From assembly GCA_036557705.1 (NCBI GenBank), contig DATBHB010000193.1:33246-97245 (forward strand): a DNA stretch of 64,000 nt, written 5' to 3'. Source of the stretch: VAZQ01 sp036557705. GTDB lineage: Bacteria > Pseudomonadota > Alphaproteobacteria > Rhizobiales > Xanthobacteraceae. The notes beneath the pieces were generated by a model. That model had not been told where the DNA came from, ran no database searches, and was given only the letters and a program-made list of their open reading frames with translations. This document shows positions 1-8,028 of this stretch, piece by piece. How positions within the stretch are numbered: position 1 is the stretch's first letter; each line of letters opens with the position of its first letter. The translations under genes and the position numbers were made by a program.

Positions 1-140
1 GCCGCTTGGCCATTAACCAATATCGTTAACGTGGATCAATCCGGGGGCCCCGCACATTGCCAAAATGGACGGCAGGTGTCCGCGCCGCGAAATGCCTACG
101 GTTACTTGCCGGCCCGCAAAAATTCGGCGAAAGCACGCCC

Positions 141-968
141 ATGACGAGAAGCACCCAAACACCCGATTGCAAGGCTACGCTTGCCAGCACGACTATTACA
201 GAATGGCTGCTTCAGCTCACCCCGCACGACCTTCTGGAGGAAGCAGGCCGCGAGGTCAGGACCGTTGCGGTTCGCAGAAACAAGGACGTTTTGATAGTTG
301 GCAATCATTATAGATTCGTCTATGTAAACAACGACGGCTGGCTCCTGCGCTATAAGGTTCTTCACAACGGCTCTCGTCAGATCATCGATTTTGTGCTTCC
401 CGGCCAGGTCTTCGGATTGCAGGCATGCCTCTTTCAAAAATCGCTGTATTCGGTTGCAGCGATCACTGATGGTTCTTTAGCGGCAATCCCGCTGGCGGTC
501 GTCGATGCAATTTTTGAGCGCAGCCCGCAGGGCGCCAAAATCCTGTTCTGGGCGGCGGCATGCGAATCCGCCGTTCTGGCAGAACATCTTATCGACGCCG
601 GTCGCCGGTCCGCCTACGAAAGGGTCGGTCATCTGCTTCTGGAATTGTTCGTGCGGCTGAAGTCGGCAGGGCTGACCCACAACATGTCGTTCGAGATGCC
701 GCTGACGCAGGAACTCATCGCCGATGCGCTCGGCCTCACCACTGTCCACGTCAACCGCACGATTCGCGCACTGCGCGAAGACAAGCTCATTGCCGTCGAA
801 GGAAGGGTTGTGACCGTACTCGATTTCGAGGCGCTTTCTCGTCTGACCGACTTCGAGAATTCCTACCTCGCCGCAACGGCCCGCGCGCTCGAAAGCACGT
901 TGGCTTCACCCGGCAACGATGCGCCGTCGCAAAGAATGCAAATTCCGGAATTCAGCACTTCGTCTTAG
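141..968 (+). CDS. Crp/Fnr family transcriptional regulator
   Basis: A 275-residue regulator with an N-terminal cyclic-nucleotide-binding-like beta-roll (about residues 40-140, with FVLPGQVFGL matching the usual 'xxxPGDxxG' turn) and a C-terminal Crp-type winged helix. The recognition helix region reads LTQELIADALGLTTVHVNRT, as in Crp/Fnr proteins. The Fnr cysteine cluster is absent, so iron-sulfur oxygen sensing is unlikely. I chose the ATG at 141. A TTG at 57 would add 28 residues with no sign of conservation. The gene stands alone, and nothing in the sequence shows its ligand or target. Family is certain; role is unknown. Confidence 0.85.
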   Translation: MTRSTQTPDCKATLASTTITEWLLQLTPHDLLEEAGREVRTVAVRRNKDVLIVGNHYRFVYVNNDGWLLRYKVLHNGSRQIIDFVLPGQVFGLQACLFQKSLYSVAAITDGSLAAIPLAVVDAIFERSPQGAKILFWAAACESAVLAEHLIDAGRRSAYERVGHLLLELFVRLKSAGLTHNMSFEMPLTQELIADALGLTTVHVNRTIRALREDKLIAVEGRVVTVLDFEALSRLTDFENSYLAATARALESTLASPGNDAPSQRMQIPEFSTSS

Positions 969-1116
969 GGCGGGTCACGCGCGCGTTCGCACGCGCCAGC
1001 AAGGCCCGCGCGTCATGGCGCGCCGTAACCCGCCGCTCGGCACGATTGCTGGCGGATTACGCGGCCCGCATTGCGTGGAAAGCCGTACAGCGCGGCCGTG
1101 CGACCCGACTAATCTA

Positions 1117-1255
1117 ACTGCGTCATAACCTTCGTAGGGTGGGCAACGGCGCCTTCTCCGATGCAACCGCGTGGGCAAAATCGCCCCGCGCCGTTGCCCA
1201 CGCTGTCAGGCCGTGCCACGCGATTTTGCCCACCCTACGACGTTTGTGACGCAGT
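1117..1255. repeat. MITE-like palindromic element, family 1 (ACTGCGTCA/GTAGGGTGGGCAA), copy 1
   Basis: The ends are inverted copies: ACTGCGTCA, a short spacer, then CGTAGGGTGGGCAA on the left, answered by TTGCCCACCCTACG, a spacer and TGACGCAGT on the right. There is no coding content. Three more copies lie at about 55023-55179, 61401-61588 and 62609-62776. The rest of the gap between the Crp gene and this copy (969-1116) is GC-rich with no gene I can support. Confidence 0.8.
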
Positions 1256-1259
1256 AATG

Positions 1260-1928
1260 CTAATCCGCCCTGCTAAATCGCGACATCGCGAGCAGCGCCA
1301 GGCCGGACGCCGTGCCCAGCGCTCCGAGCGCGAGTGTGATCGCGCGAGAGCCGATGGCCGGTATGAGGATAAAAGTGGTGCCAAGCGTGCCGGCAATTGA
1401 GCCCATTGTCGAAATTCCGTAGACGGCGCCCGAAACCCGGCCGGATCTTTGCGCGGAGCGCAACAGAAGCCGGATGGCGAACGGCGAGTACATGCCAAGA
1501 AGTGTCACCGGAAACACCATAATGGCGACTGCCGAAACGAGGCTGCCGGTGCGGACGTCGTCGATCGCTGAAAGAACGAATTCGAGCACCGGCTGCGCAA
1601 AGCTCGGCAGCGCCAGCAGATAGACGGAGCCGATGATGACGGTCAGCCCGAGAACGGCTGTCGACGCGGTGCGGTCGGCGAGCCAGCCGCCGAGAAAATA
1701 ACCCACCGTGAGCGCGAGCAGCACCGTGGAGATCAGCGCCGCCCAGGTGTAGATGCCGCTGCCGAAATAAGGATTGAGATAGCGCGATCCCAGCATTTCA
1801 AAGCTCATCACGATCGCGCCGGTCACGAAGGCGACGCCGTAAATGACCGTGTCGGCGAGCACGTTCCTTGGTCGCGCCTCGAAAGTGACAATCTTGGCGA
1901 ATTGCTGATCCACAAGGGGCCTCGTCAT
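1260..1928 (-). CDS. Membrane protein resembling the membrane half of fused MFS/spermidine synthase proteins
   Basis: A 222-residue protein with about six hydrophobic segments. The opening (VTGAIVMSFEMLGSRYLNPYFGS) resembles the membrane region found N-terminal to spermidine-synthase domains in 'fused MFS/spermidine synthase' proteins. The soluble aminopropyltransferase domain is missing and is not encoded next door, so no polyamine activity should be assumed. The start overlaps the stop of the upstream GYF-domain gene by 4 bases (ATGA), so the two are probably co-translated. The stop codon lies 5 bases from the end of the repeat at 1117-1255. Confidence 0.65.
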   Translation of the reverse strand: MTRPLVDQQFAKIVTFEARPRNVLADTVIYGVAFVTGAIVMSFEMLGSRYLNPYFGSGIYTWAALISTVLLALTVGYFLGGWLADRTASTAVLGLTVIIGSVYLLALPSFAQPVLEFVLSAIDDVRTGSLVSAVAIMVFPVTLLGMYSPFAIRLLLRSAQRSGRVSGAVYGISTMGSIAGTLGTTFILIPAIGSRAITLALGALGTASGLALLAMSRFSRAD

Positions 1929-2746
1929 TCGAAGACAGCCCCCGCATCAATGTGCGCTGGTCTCTTTCCCAAGTTCACGGCTGCATAGACGCACATGGCT
2001 ATACCCAAGAGACGAAGGATAACGTGCATCGTTTGGGCAAGAACAAGCGTATTGCTATTCAATCCTGAGATTTTGACTTGGCTCATGCTCATAATACCAA
2101 AGCCGAGTGCACATATTTGATATACGAGAACTCCGATGGCAGCTGCGCGAGACCTCACCCTCAAAAACCAAATCAAAAGGATTATCACAAGGGCTACATC
2201 GACCAAGAACGACAGTTGTGCGCTCCTGAAGCTTCCAACCAGATAGAGCGTTATCATCCCGACACTGATCCATCCGGTGTGACCGATGATAATCGCGAGC
2301 ATAGGGATGGCGCGTGATTCCACCTGGCATTTCGCCAGTATGAACCACGCAACGCCGACCAACGCTGCCGGCCATATGAATGCTGCACCGAAAATCTTGA
2401 CCGCACCTATTCCAATCACCGCGCCAACCATCCAGCCAAGGATTGGCAAGAGTCTTTTGCTCAGACTATCCTCGACCGCGGATGCGTTCACTGAATTCGC
2501 GTGCCGCGGAACGCCCTCAAGAGTTGAAGTCCGAAAGGCGCGGCGCGGAATCGGCGGAGGCCCTTCAAAAACTGGTGCAAGCTCGGCTACCTCGCGCGCC
2601 AGCTTCCAGTCGGAGAATCCTGTGCGCCAAACGAATGCGTTCATCCCTGCGGCACGCGAGATGAGATACTTGCAAAGCTCGTCGTACGATACCGGGCCCG
2701 CTTGATGATCCGCATCCAGATCCAGGTAATACCAGACGTCTGCCAT
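1925..2746 (-). CDS. GYF_2-domain membrane protein
   Basis: This 273-residue protein has an N-terminal GYF_2/DUF4339-type module (WYYLDLDADHQAGPVSYDEL ... FVWRTGFSDWKLA, residues 5-55). Four to five transmembrane helices follow (residues 95-260). GYF_2 modules commonly precede membrane domains in bacterial proteins of unknown role, probably as protein-interaction modules. A G-rich stretch before the ATG may serve as ribosome binding site. It overlaps the next gene by 4 bases, suggesting a two-gene membrane operon. The membrane part has no family I recognise. Confidence 0.65.
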   Translation of the reverse strand: MADVWYYLDLDADHQAGPVSYDELCKYLISRAAGMNAFVWRTGFSDWKLAREVAELAPVFEGPPPIPRRAFRTSTLEGVPRHANSVNASAVEDSLSKRLLPILGWMVGAVIGIGAVKIFGAAFIWPAALVGVAWFILAKCQVESRAIPMLAIIIGHTGWISVGMITLYLVGSFRSAQLSFLVDVALVIILLIWFLRVRSRAAAIGVLVYQICALGFGIMSMSQVKISGLNSNTLVLAQTMHVILRLLGIAMCVYAAVNLGKRPAHIDAGAVFE

Positions 2747-2912
2747 CCATCACCCCCCGAGCATTGTATTTATGAGGTTATTTGTAGCCTAGATTGCAGC
2801 TGGCGCAAAGCGGAAGCGCGAATCAGCGACCCGTTCCAAGCTCCCGCTTTCTGCGCCGCCTCGCGAACGAGGTCCTCTGGACACCGGCGGAGGTCCACGT
2901 GCGGGGAGCACT

Positions 2913-5219
2913 TTACGACGCCTCCAGCCCTGTGCGCGCCTTCTGAATGAGTTGCCACACGCGCGGCGGCGAGAGCGGCAGATCGCGCGGCTCGACGCCG
3001 AGCGAGGAAAGAGCTGCAGCGACCGCGTTGGCAATGACGGCGCCTACCGGAATGATCCCGCCTTCGCCTGCGCCTTTCGCACCGAGCGGATTGTTCGGCG
3101 ACGGCGCAAGCTCGAGCGCAATGGTTCGGATCGTCGGAAAATCGGTTGCGGTCGGGGTGAGATAATCGGCAAACGATCCGGTCAGCAGCTGTCCATCCTC
3201 GTCGTAAACGAACTGTTCGAGCAGCGCGCCGCCCAATCCCTGAACGATGGCGCCGATGCACTGGCCATGGAGCGTGCGCGGGTTGATGATCCGTCCGACA
3301 TCCTCGACAGCTACGTAATCGATCAGCCCGACCTGACCGGTCTTGGGATCGACAGCCACGTGGGCTGCGTGCGCCCCATAGCTGTAGGTGCGTTTGCTGC
3401 TGGAATAGGTGCCGTCAGCCGAAATCCCGCCGACAGCGAGCTCCTTTAATGCGATCGATCTATCGCCGGGTCCAATCGCGGAATCGAGATCGATCTTGAT
3501 CTCATCGGCCCGGCAAGAGAGGCGGCTTGCTGCCGCAATTCGGATTGCGTCGCGCAGACGGCCGGCAGCCGCCAGGATGGCGGAGCCGCCCATCACGACG
3601 GAGCGCGAACTGTACGACCCGAAACCTTCGCCGAGGTGGTCGGTCGAGCCATGGAACACGCCCTTGATACGTTCCATCGGCAGTTCAAGCGCATCGGCTG
3701 CGATCTGGGCGAAGACGGTTTCGACCCCCTGACCGACCGAGGATGAGCCGACATAGACCGCCACCGATCCGTCGGGTTCAAGCACAAGCCGTGCGTTCTC
3801 GCGCGGCCCGGATGCGCCGCCTTCGATGTAGCAGCCGATCGCAACGCCCTGATAGCGGCCGTCAATTAGCTTTCCCTGGATTTTCGTCTTATCGGGCCAG
3901 TCGATCGCCTCCAGGCATCGATCGAGCGTCGCTTGGTAATCGCCGCTGTCGCATTCGGTCTCAATATCGGGGTCGAGCACCTTGGCGAGCCGGTAAGGCA
4001 TCTCGGCCGCGGAGACGAGGTTGCGCCGGCGGAATTCGACGCGGTCGATGCCAAGGTCGCGTGCCGCCATGTCGATCAGCCGCTCGCGAAAAAAATCGGC
4101 TTCGTATCGGCCAGGCCCGCGATAGGTCCCGGACGGCGTCTTGTTGGTGACGACGAGGCTTACGTCCACGCGGATGTCGGGGATGCGATAGGGCCCGGAC
4201 ATCACTTGCGCGATGTTGCGCGACGCAGTGGCGCCGACCGTGCGCAGATAAGCGCCGACATCCGTATAGGCACGCCCGCGCAGGCCCAGAATCGTGCCGT
4301 CGCGGGTGCAGGCAATCTCAAGATCGCACTCCGCGTCGCGCGCATGATTGCAGGCCATGAAATTCTCGCGCCGGTCCTCAACCCATTTCACCGGGCGTCC
4401 CAGGAGCCGAGCCGCGAAGGGAACGAGGAAATCCTCCGGATAGAACTCACCGCGTGCGCCAAAGCCGCCGCCCACGTCGTATTCCAGCATGCGGATCGAT
4501 TGCTCGGAGAGCCCCATCATCTTCGCGAGCATGCGTCTGTTTGGAAATGGCACCTTGGCGGCGCCGGAAACGGAGAGCCGCTGCTGCGCGGCATTCCATT
4601 GCGCCAGGAGCCCGCGCGTTTCCATGGGAACCGCCGCATGGCGCTGCACGCTGAAATGCTCGCGCCGAACATAAGGCGCGTCGCGGAATGCTCGCTCGAC
4701 GTCACCGCGAACCGCAGTGACCGTCGTCGCCACGTTGGTACCCGCCTCCTCGAAGAGCAGGATGTCATTCTCGCGCGCGGTCTCGCGGCCCGCGGCCGCC
4801 GGTAAGGCATCGATATCGAGATTTATCGAATCCAGAGCATCCTCGGCCAGGGCGGCGCTTTCCGCCACCACCATCGCAACCGGCTCCCCGACATACCGCA
4901 CCTTGTGTTGCGCGATGACCGGCTGAAGATAGTACTGCAGCGCCGGCAGCGGCTCCTGCCGCATCGGGATCATTGGTACCTCGGCGCCAATTTCGGATGC
5001 GGTGATGACGGCGAGCACCCCCGGCCGCGCACGCGCAGCGGCCGCATCGATCGATCGGATGCGTCCATGCGCCACGGGGCTGCGCAGGATGGCGGCATGA
5101 AGCACGCCATTCGGCGCAAGATCGTCGACGAATTGGCCGCGTCCTCGCAGGAGGCGCAGATCCTCGATCCGCTCGACCGCGCTGCCAATGAAGGTGTTGC
5201 GGGACTGTTGTTGATCCAT
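2913..5219 (-). CDS. Xanthine dehydrogenase family protein, molybdopterin-binding (large) subunit
   Basis: A 768-residue molybdenum hydroxylase large subunit of the xanthine/aldehyde/CO dehydrogenase family. Residues 10-120 form the aldehyde-oxidase a/b hammerhead domain. Molybdopterin-binding motifs follow: GGGFGARGEFYPED near residue 260, PSGTYRGPGRYEADFF near 365, VGQGVET near 500, and GAKGAGEGG near 715, whose Glu is the expected catalytic base. The TYRGPGR loop is like form II (AYRGAGR) and not the Cys-containing form I of true CO dehydrogenase. No FAD or 2Fe-2S subunit gene is adjacent, although the enzyme normally needs both. It is transcribed divergently from the bicupin operon. I chose the ATG at 5219; a TTG at 5252 is possible. 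The substrate is unknown. Confidence 0.88.
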   Translation of the reverse strand: MDQQQSRNTFIGSAVERIEDLRLLRGRGQFVDDLAPNGVLHAAILRSPVAHGRIRSIDAAAARARPGVLAVITASEIGAEVPMIPMRQEPLPALQYYLQPVIAQHKVRYVGEPVAMVVAESAALAEDALDSINLDIDALPAAAGRETARENDILLFEEAGTNVATTVTAVRGDVERAFRDAPYVRREHFSVQRHAAVPMETRGLLAQWNAAQQRLSVSGAAKVPFPNRRMLAKMMGLSEQSIRMLEYDVGGGFGARGEFYPEDFLVPFAARLLGRPVKWVEDRRENFMACNHARDAECDLEIACTRDGTILGLRGRAYTDVGAYLRTVGATASRNIAQVMSGPYRIPDIRVDVSLVVTNKTPSGTYRGPGRYEADFFRERLIDMAARDLGIDRVEFRRRNLVSAAEMPYRLAKVLDPDIETECDSGDYQATLDRCLEAIDWPDKTKIQGKLIDGRYQGVAIGCYIEGGASGPRENARLVLEPDGSVAVYVGSSSVGQGVETVFAQIAADALELPMERIKGVFHGSTDHLGEGFGSYSSRSVVMGGSAILAAAGRLRDAIRIAAASRLSCRADEIKIDLDSAIGPGDRSIALKELAVGGISADGTYSSSKRTYSYGAHAAHVAVDPKTGQVGLIDYVAVEDVGRIINPRTLHGQCIGAIVQGLGGALLEQFVYDEDGQLLTGSFADYLTPTATDFPTIRTIALELAPSPNNPLGAKGAGEGGIIPVGAVIANAVAAALSSLGVEPRDLPLSPPRVWQLIQKARTGLEAS

Positions 5220-5388
5220 GGGCGTGGTGTTTCTTAACGTGCCAAAGCGCAAGCACCAAACTCACGCGTCATCCCGGCCGAGCGAAACGCGGGCGAGTGT
5301 CCGCGCGGCACTCCGCGTTCTTTTTCCTTGTAAAGAGCGGCCCTTCCTGAGACAAAGCCGCAACAAAGAGTGGCCAAGGAGATTGGAA

Positions 5389-6603
5389 ATGCACGAAGTC
5401 ACCAGCGAGCATTGGCACGAGCCAGAGGGCACAAAGAACGCCGGATACGGCGCCTGGAAGCGGCCGAATACGCCCTATGACGACTTCATGGAGGCGCAGG
5501 GAATTCCGATCTTTCGCGGCATCGGCGTGCGGCGGGTGCAGGACATGCCGCTCAAGCCGTGGAAGCGCATGGGCGGCAACGGGACCTTCATCCAGCTTTA
5601 CGGCACCGAGGGCAAATGGGGCTGCTACGTCGTCGAGGTGCCGGGCGCCGGAGCGCTCAATCCCGAGCGGCACATGTACGAAGAAATCATGGTCGTCGTG
5701 GAAGGCCGCGGCACAACCGAGATCTGGATCGACGGTCAGCAGAAGCCGCATACGTTCGAATGGCAGCGCGGCTCGATGTTTTCGATTCCGCTCAATACCT
5801 GGCACCGCATCATCAACGCCGGTTCGAGCCCGGCTCTTATCCTCGTCGCCTCGACGGCGCCAAACGTAATGAACCTGTTTCGCGACGTCGATTGGATCTT
5901 CAACTCTCCGGCAACGTTCCCGGGGCGCTTCGACGGCAGCGCGGATTTCTTCAAGCCGAAGGATGACATCAAACCCGATCCGCTGCGCGGCCTGGCGATG
6001 CGCAAGAGCAATCTCGTCCCCGATATCATCAATGGCCAGCTTTATCTCGATAATCGCCGCTCGCCCGGTTACCTGCGGGTCGAGCCCAACATGGCCAACA
6101 ATGTGTTCTACGGTTTCGTCGGCGAGCACGAGACCGGGCGCTACTCGAAGGCGCACGCGCACCTGTCGTCGGCCGTGCTCGTCTGCCTCAAGGGCAAAGG
6201 CTACACTTATACTTGGCCGCGATCGGACGGCATGACGCCGTGGAAGGACGGCAAGACCCAGAACATCTACCGGCAGGACTACGAGCCGGTCGGTTTGGTC
6301 ACGGCCGCGCCTTACGGCGGCGACTGGTTCCATGCACATTTCGGCATCAGCAAAGAGCCGCTGCGCCTCATCGGCTGGTACGGCCCCAATAACCACCGCA
6401 AGGACAAGGCCGGCGTGCCCGGAGAAAAGGACACCGACGAGGGCGCCATCGATGTGACCGAGGGCGGGACCGCGATTCCCTATTGGCTGGAGGACCCGTT
6501 CCTGCGCAAGGAATACGAGGAGACGCTGGCGCGAGAGGGCGTCACATCGAAGATGGAGGACGAGCTGTATCGGCCGCCGGTGCGCGAGCCCGCGACTGTG
6601 TAG
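5389..6603 (+). CDS. Bicupin domain protein, gentisate dioxygenase-like fold
   Basis: A 404-residue protein with two cupin barrels. The first carries HMYEEIMVVVEGRGTTEIW (about residues 100-120) and the second KAHAHLSSAVLVCLKGKGY (about 255-275), each with His/Glu residues in metal-ligand positions. The twin-cupin layout recalls gentisate/1-hydroxy-2-naphthoate dioxygenases, but sequence alone does not assign a substrate. The ATG at 5389 follows a clear AAGGAG site; upstream in-frame codons look non-coding. The stop is 3 bases from the start of the enolase-superfamily gene, so the two are one transcription unit. Confidence 0.75.
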   Translation: MHEVTSEHWHEPEGTKNAGYGAWKRPNTPYDDFMEAQGIPIFRGIGVRRVQDMPLKPWKRMGGNGTFIQLYGTEGKWGCYVVEVPGAGALNPERHMYEEIMVVVEGRGTTEIWIDGQQKPHTFEWQRGSMFSIPLNTWHRIINAGSSPALILVASTAPNVMNLFRDVDWIFNSPATFPGRFDGSADFFKPKDDIKPDPLRGLAMRKSNLVPDIINGQLYLDNRRSPGYLRVEPNMANNVFYGFVGEHETGRYSKAHAHLSSAVLVCLKGKGYTYTWPRSDGMTPWKDGKTQNIYRQDYEPVGLVTAAPYGGDWFHAHFGISKEPLRLIGWYGPNNHRKDKAGVPGEKDTDEGAIDVTEGGTAIPYWLEDPFLRKEYEETLAREGVTSKMEDELYRPPVREPATV

Positions 6604-6606
6604 GGC

Positions 6607-7785
6607 ATGATCGACCGGCCGATTGCAACAATCGAGCTATGTCATGTGGCGCTGCCGCCGCGCCGGGAGCACAAATGGACGGGCTTGACCGAGCCGATCG
6701 GCGGCTACGTTCTCGTCAAGATGACGGATGAGGCGGGCGTTGCCGGCTGGGGCGAGGCGCCTGCGCTCAAAGACTGGGGCGGCGAATTCGGCCGCTATTT
6801 CGGCGAGAGCCCCGGCACTACGATCGAGGTCATCAGCCGCCACCTGGCGCCGGCGGTGAAGGGCTGCTGCCCCGGCGAGATCGTGGAACTGCATGCGCGG
6901 ATGGATCGCGCCATCAAGGGTTTTCCCTATGCCAAGGCTGCCGTCGAATTTGCTGCCTACGATCTCGCCGGCAGGCAATGCGGGCTCCCGGTGCATCGGC
7001 TTCTCGGCGGCGCCATCCGGCGGCGTATTCCGGTCACGCATTCGATAGGCCTGCTCGGCTTCGAGGAGGCCGAGCGCGAAGTGGCCCAGGTCGCCAGCGA
7101 GGGCATTCGCACCATCAAGATCAAAGTCGGCGTGGATCCCGATCGCGATGTCGAGATGGTGCGCCGAATCCGCGAGACGGTTGGGGCGAGCGTGGCGCTG
7201 TGCGTAGACGCCAACCAGGGTTACCAGACGCCGGGCCAGGCGATCCGCACCTTTCGGCGCATGGAGCGATACGGTCTCATTTATTTCGAACAGCCGGTCG
7301 AAGGCATCGAACGGCTCGCCGAAGTGGCCCGCGCGATCGACGCGCCGGTCATGGCGGACGAGAGCGCCTGGAATGCACACGACATCATTCAAATCATCGA
7401 AAAGCGGGCGGCGCAGATCGTCTCGCTCTACACCACCAAGCCGGGCGGCCTTTATCGCGCCATGGAAGCCGCTGCGGTCGCCCGCGCGGCCGGGATCATC
7501 TGCAACGTCAACGGCTCGGTCGAGACCGGCATCGGCAATCTCGCCAATCTGCAGCTCGCCGCCGCCGCTCCCGCTGCGATCCTCTCCTGCGTGGTTCCGG
7601 TGTCGACGCCGGCGGAAGCGCAGACCGGGCAAATGGCAGGCATCTACTACAAGGATGATCTGATCGCCGCGCCGATGCGCTTGACCGACGGCGCCGTCGA
7701 ATTGCCGTCCGGAGCCGGCATGGGCATCGCCGCCGACGAGACAAAGATCAGCCGCTATGTCCTCAATTCGATTAAGACAGCCTGA
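6607..7785 (+). CDS. Mandelate racemase/muconate lactonizing enzyme family protein (enolase superfamily)
   Basis: A 392-residue enolase-superfamily enzyme. The N-terminal capping domain spans about residues 1-125. The barrel carries the Lys-X-Lys catalytic motif in TIKIKVG (about 175), and three metal ligands in sequence: CVDANQGY, YFEQPVE and MADESAW. A further Lys follows in TTKPGG. This pattern fits the muconate-cycloisomerase-like subgroup (cycloisomerases, N-succinylamino acid racemases, epimerases), not mandelate racemase proper, which uses a His-Asp pair. The substrate cannot be read from sequence. It follows the bicupin gene after 3 bases, so the products probably act in one catabolic pathway. 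Confidence 0.85.
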   Translation: MIDRPIATIELCHVALPPRREHKWTGLTEPIGGYVLVKMTDEAGVAGWGEAPALKDWGGEFGRYFGESPGTTIEVISRHLAPAVKGCCPGEIVELHARMDRAIKGFPYAKAAVEFAAYDLAGRQCGLPVHRLLGGAIRRRIPVTHSIGLLGFEEAEREVAQVASEGIRTIKIKVGVDPDRDVEMVRRIRETVGASVALCVDANQGYQTPGQAIRTFRRMERYGLIYFEQPVEGIERLAEVARAIDAPVMADESAWNAHDIIQIIEKRAAQIVSLYTTKPGGLYRAMEAAAVARAAGIICNVNGSVETGIGNLANLQLAAAAPAAILSCVVPVSTPAEAQTGQMAGIYYKDDLIAAPMRLTDGAVELPSGAGMGIAADETKISRYVLNSIKTA

Positions 7786-7842
7786 GTCAGGAGCAGCAGG
7801 GCTTGCTTGAGATGGAGTCGACATACGCGCCCCACGCGATCT

Positions 7843-8010
7843 ACCTCTCCCCGCTTGCGGGGAGAGGTCGCCGCCCACAAGCGCGTGTACGCGCGTCTTC
7901 GACGCGCTATGGGCGGCGGGTGAGGGGCGGCCCCCGCAAGCTGGGCTCGTGGCGGGTGCCCCTCACCCGCTCGCTGCGCTCGCGACCTCTCCCCGCAAGC
8001 GGGGAGAGGT
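7843..8010. repeat. Compound palindromic repeat, family 2 (CCTCTCCCCGC ends)
   Basis: Both ends are 26-base near-perfect palindromes built on CCTCTCCCCGC/GCGGGGAGAGG (7843-7868 and 7985-8010), mirror images with TT versus AA at the centre. Between them lie GTGAGGGGC ... GCCCCTCAC arms and a 37-base module (7879-7915, AAGCGCGT ... GACGCGCTATGGGCG). The same module recurs at 55069-55105 inside a different repeat family. The element sits between the enolase-superfamily and M24 genes and could act as a transcript stem or partial terminator. Confidence 0.8.
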
Positions 8011-8028
8011 GAGCAAGCCAGCAGCACC

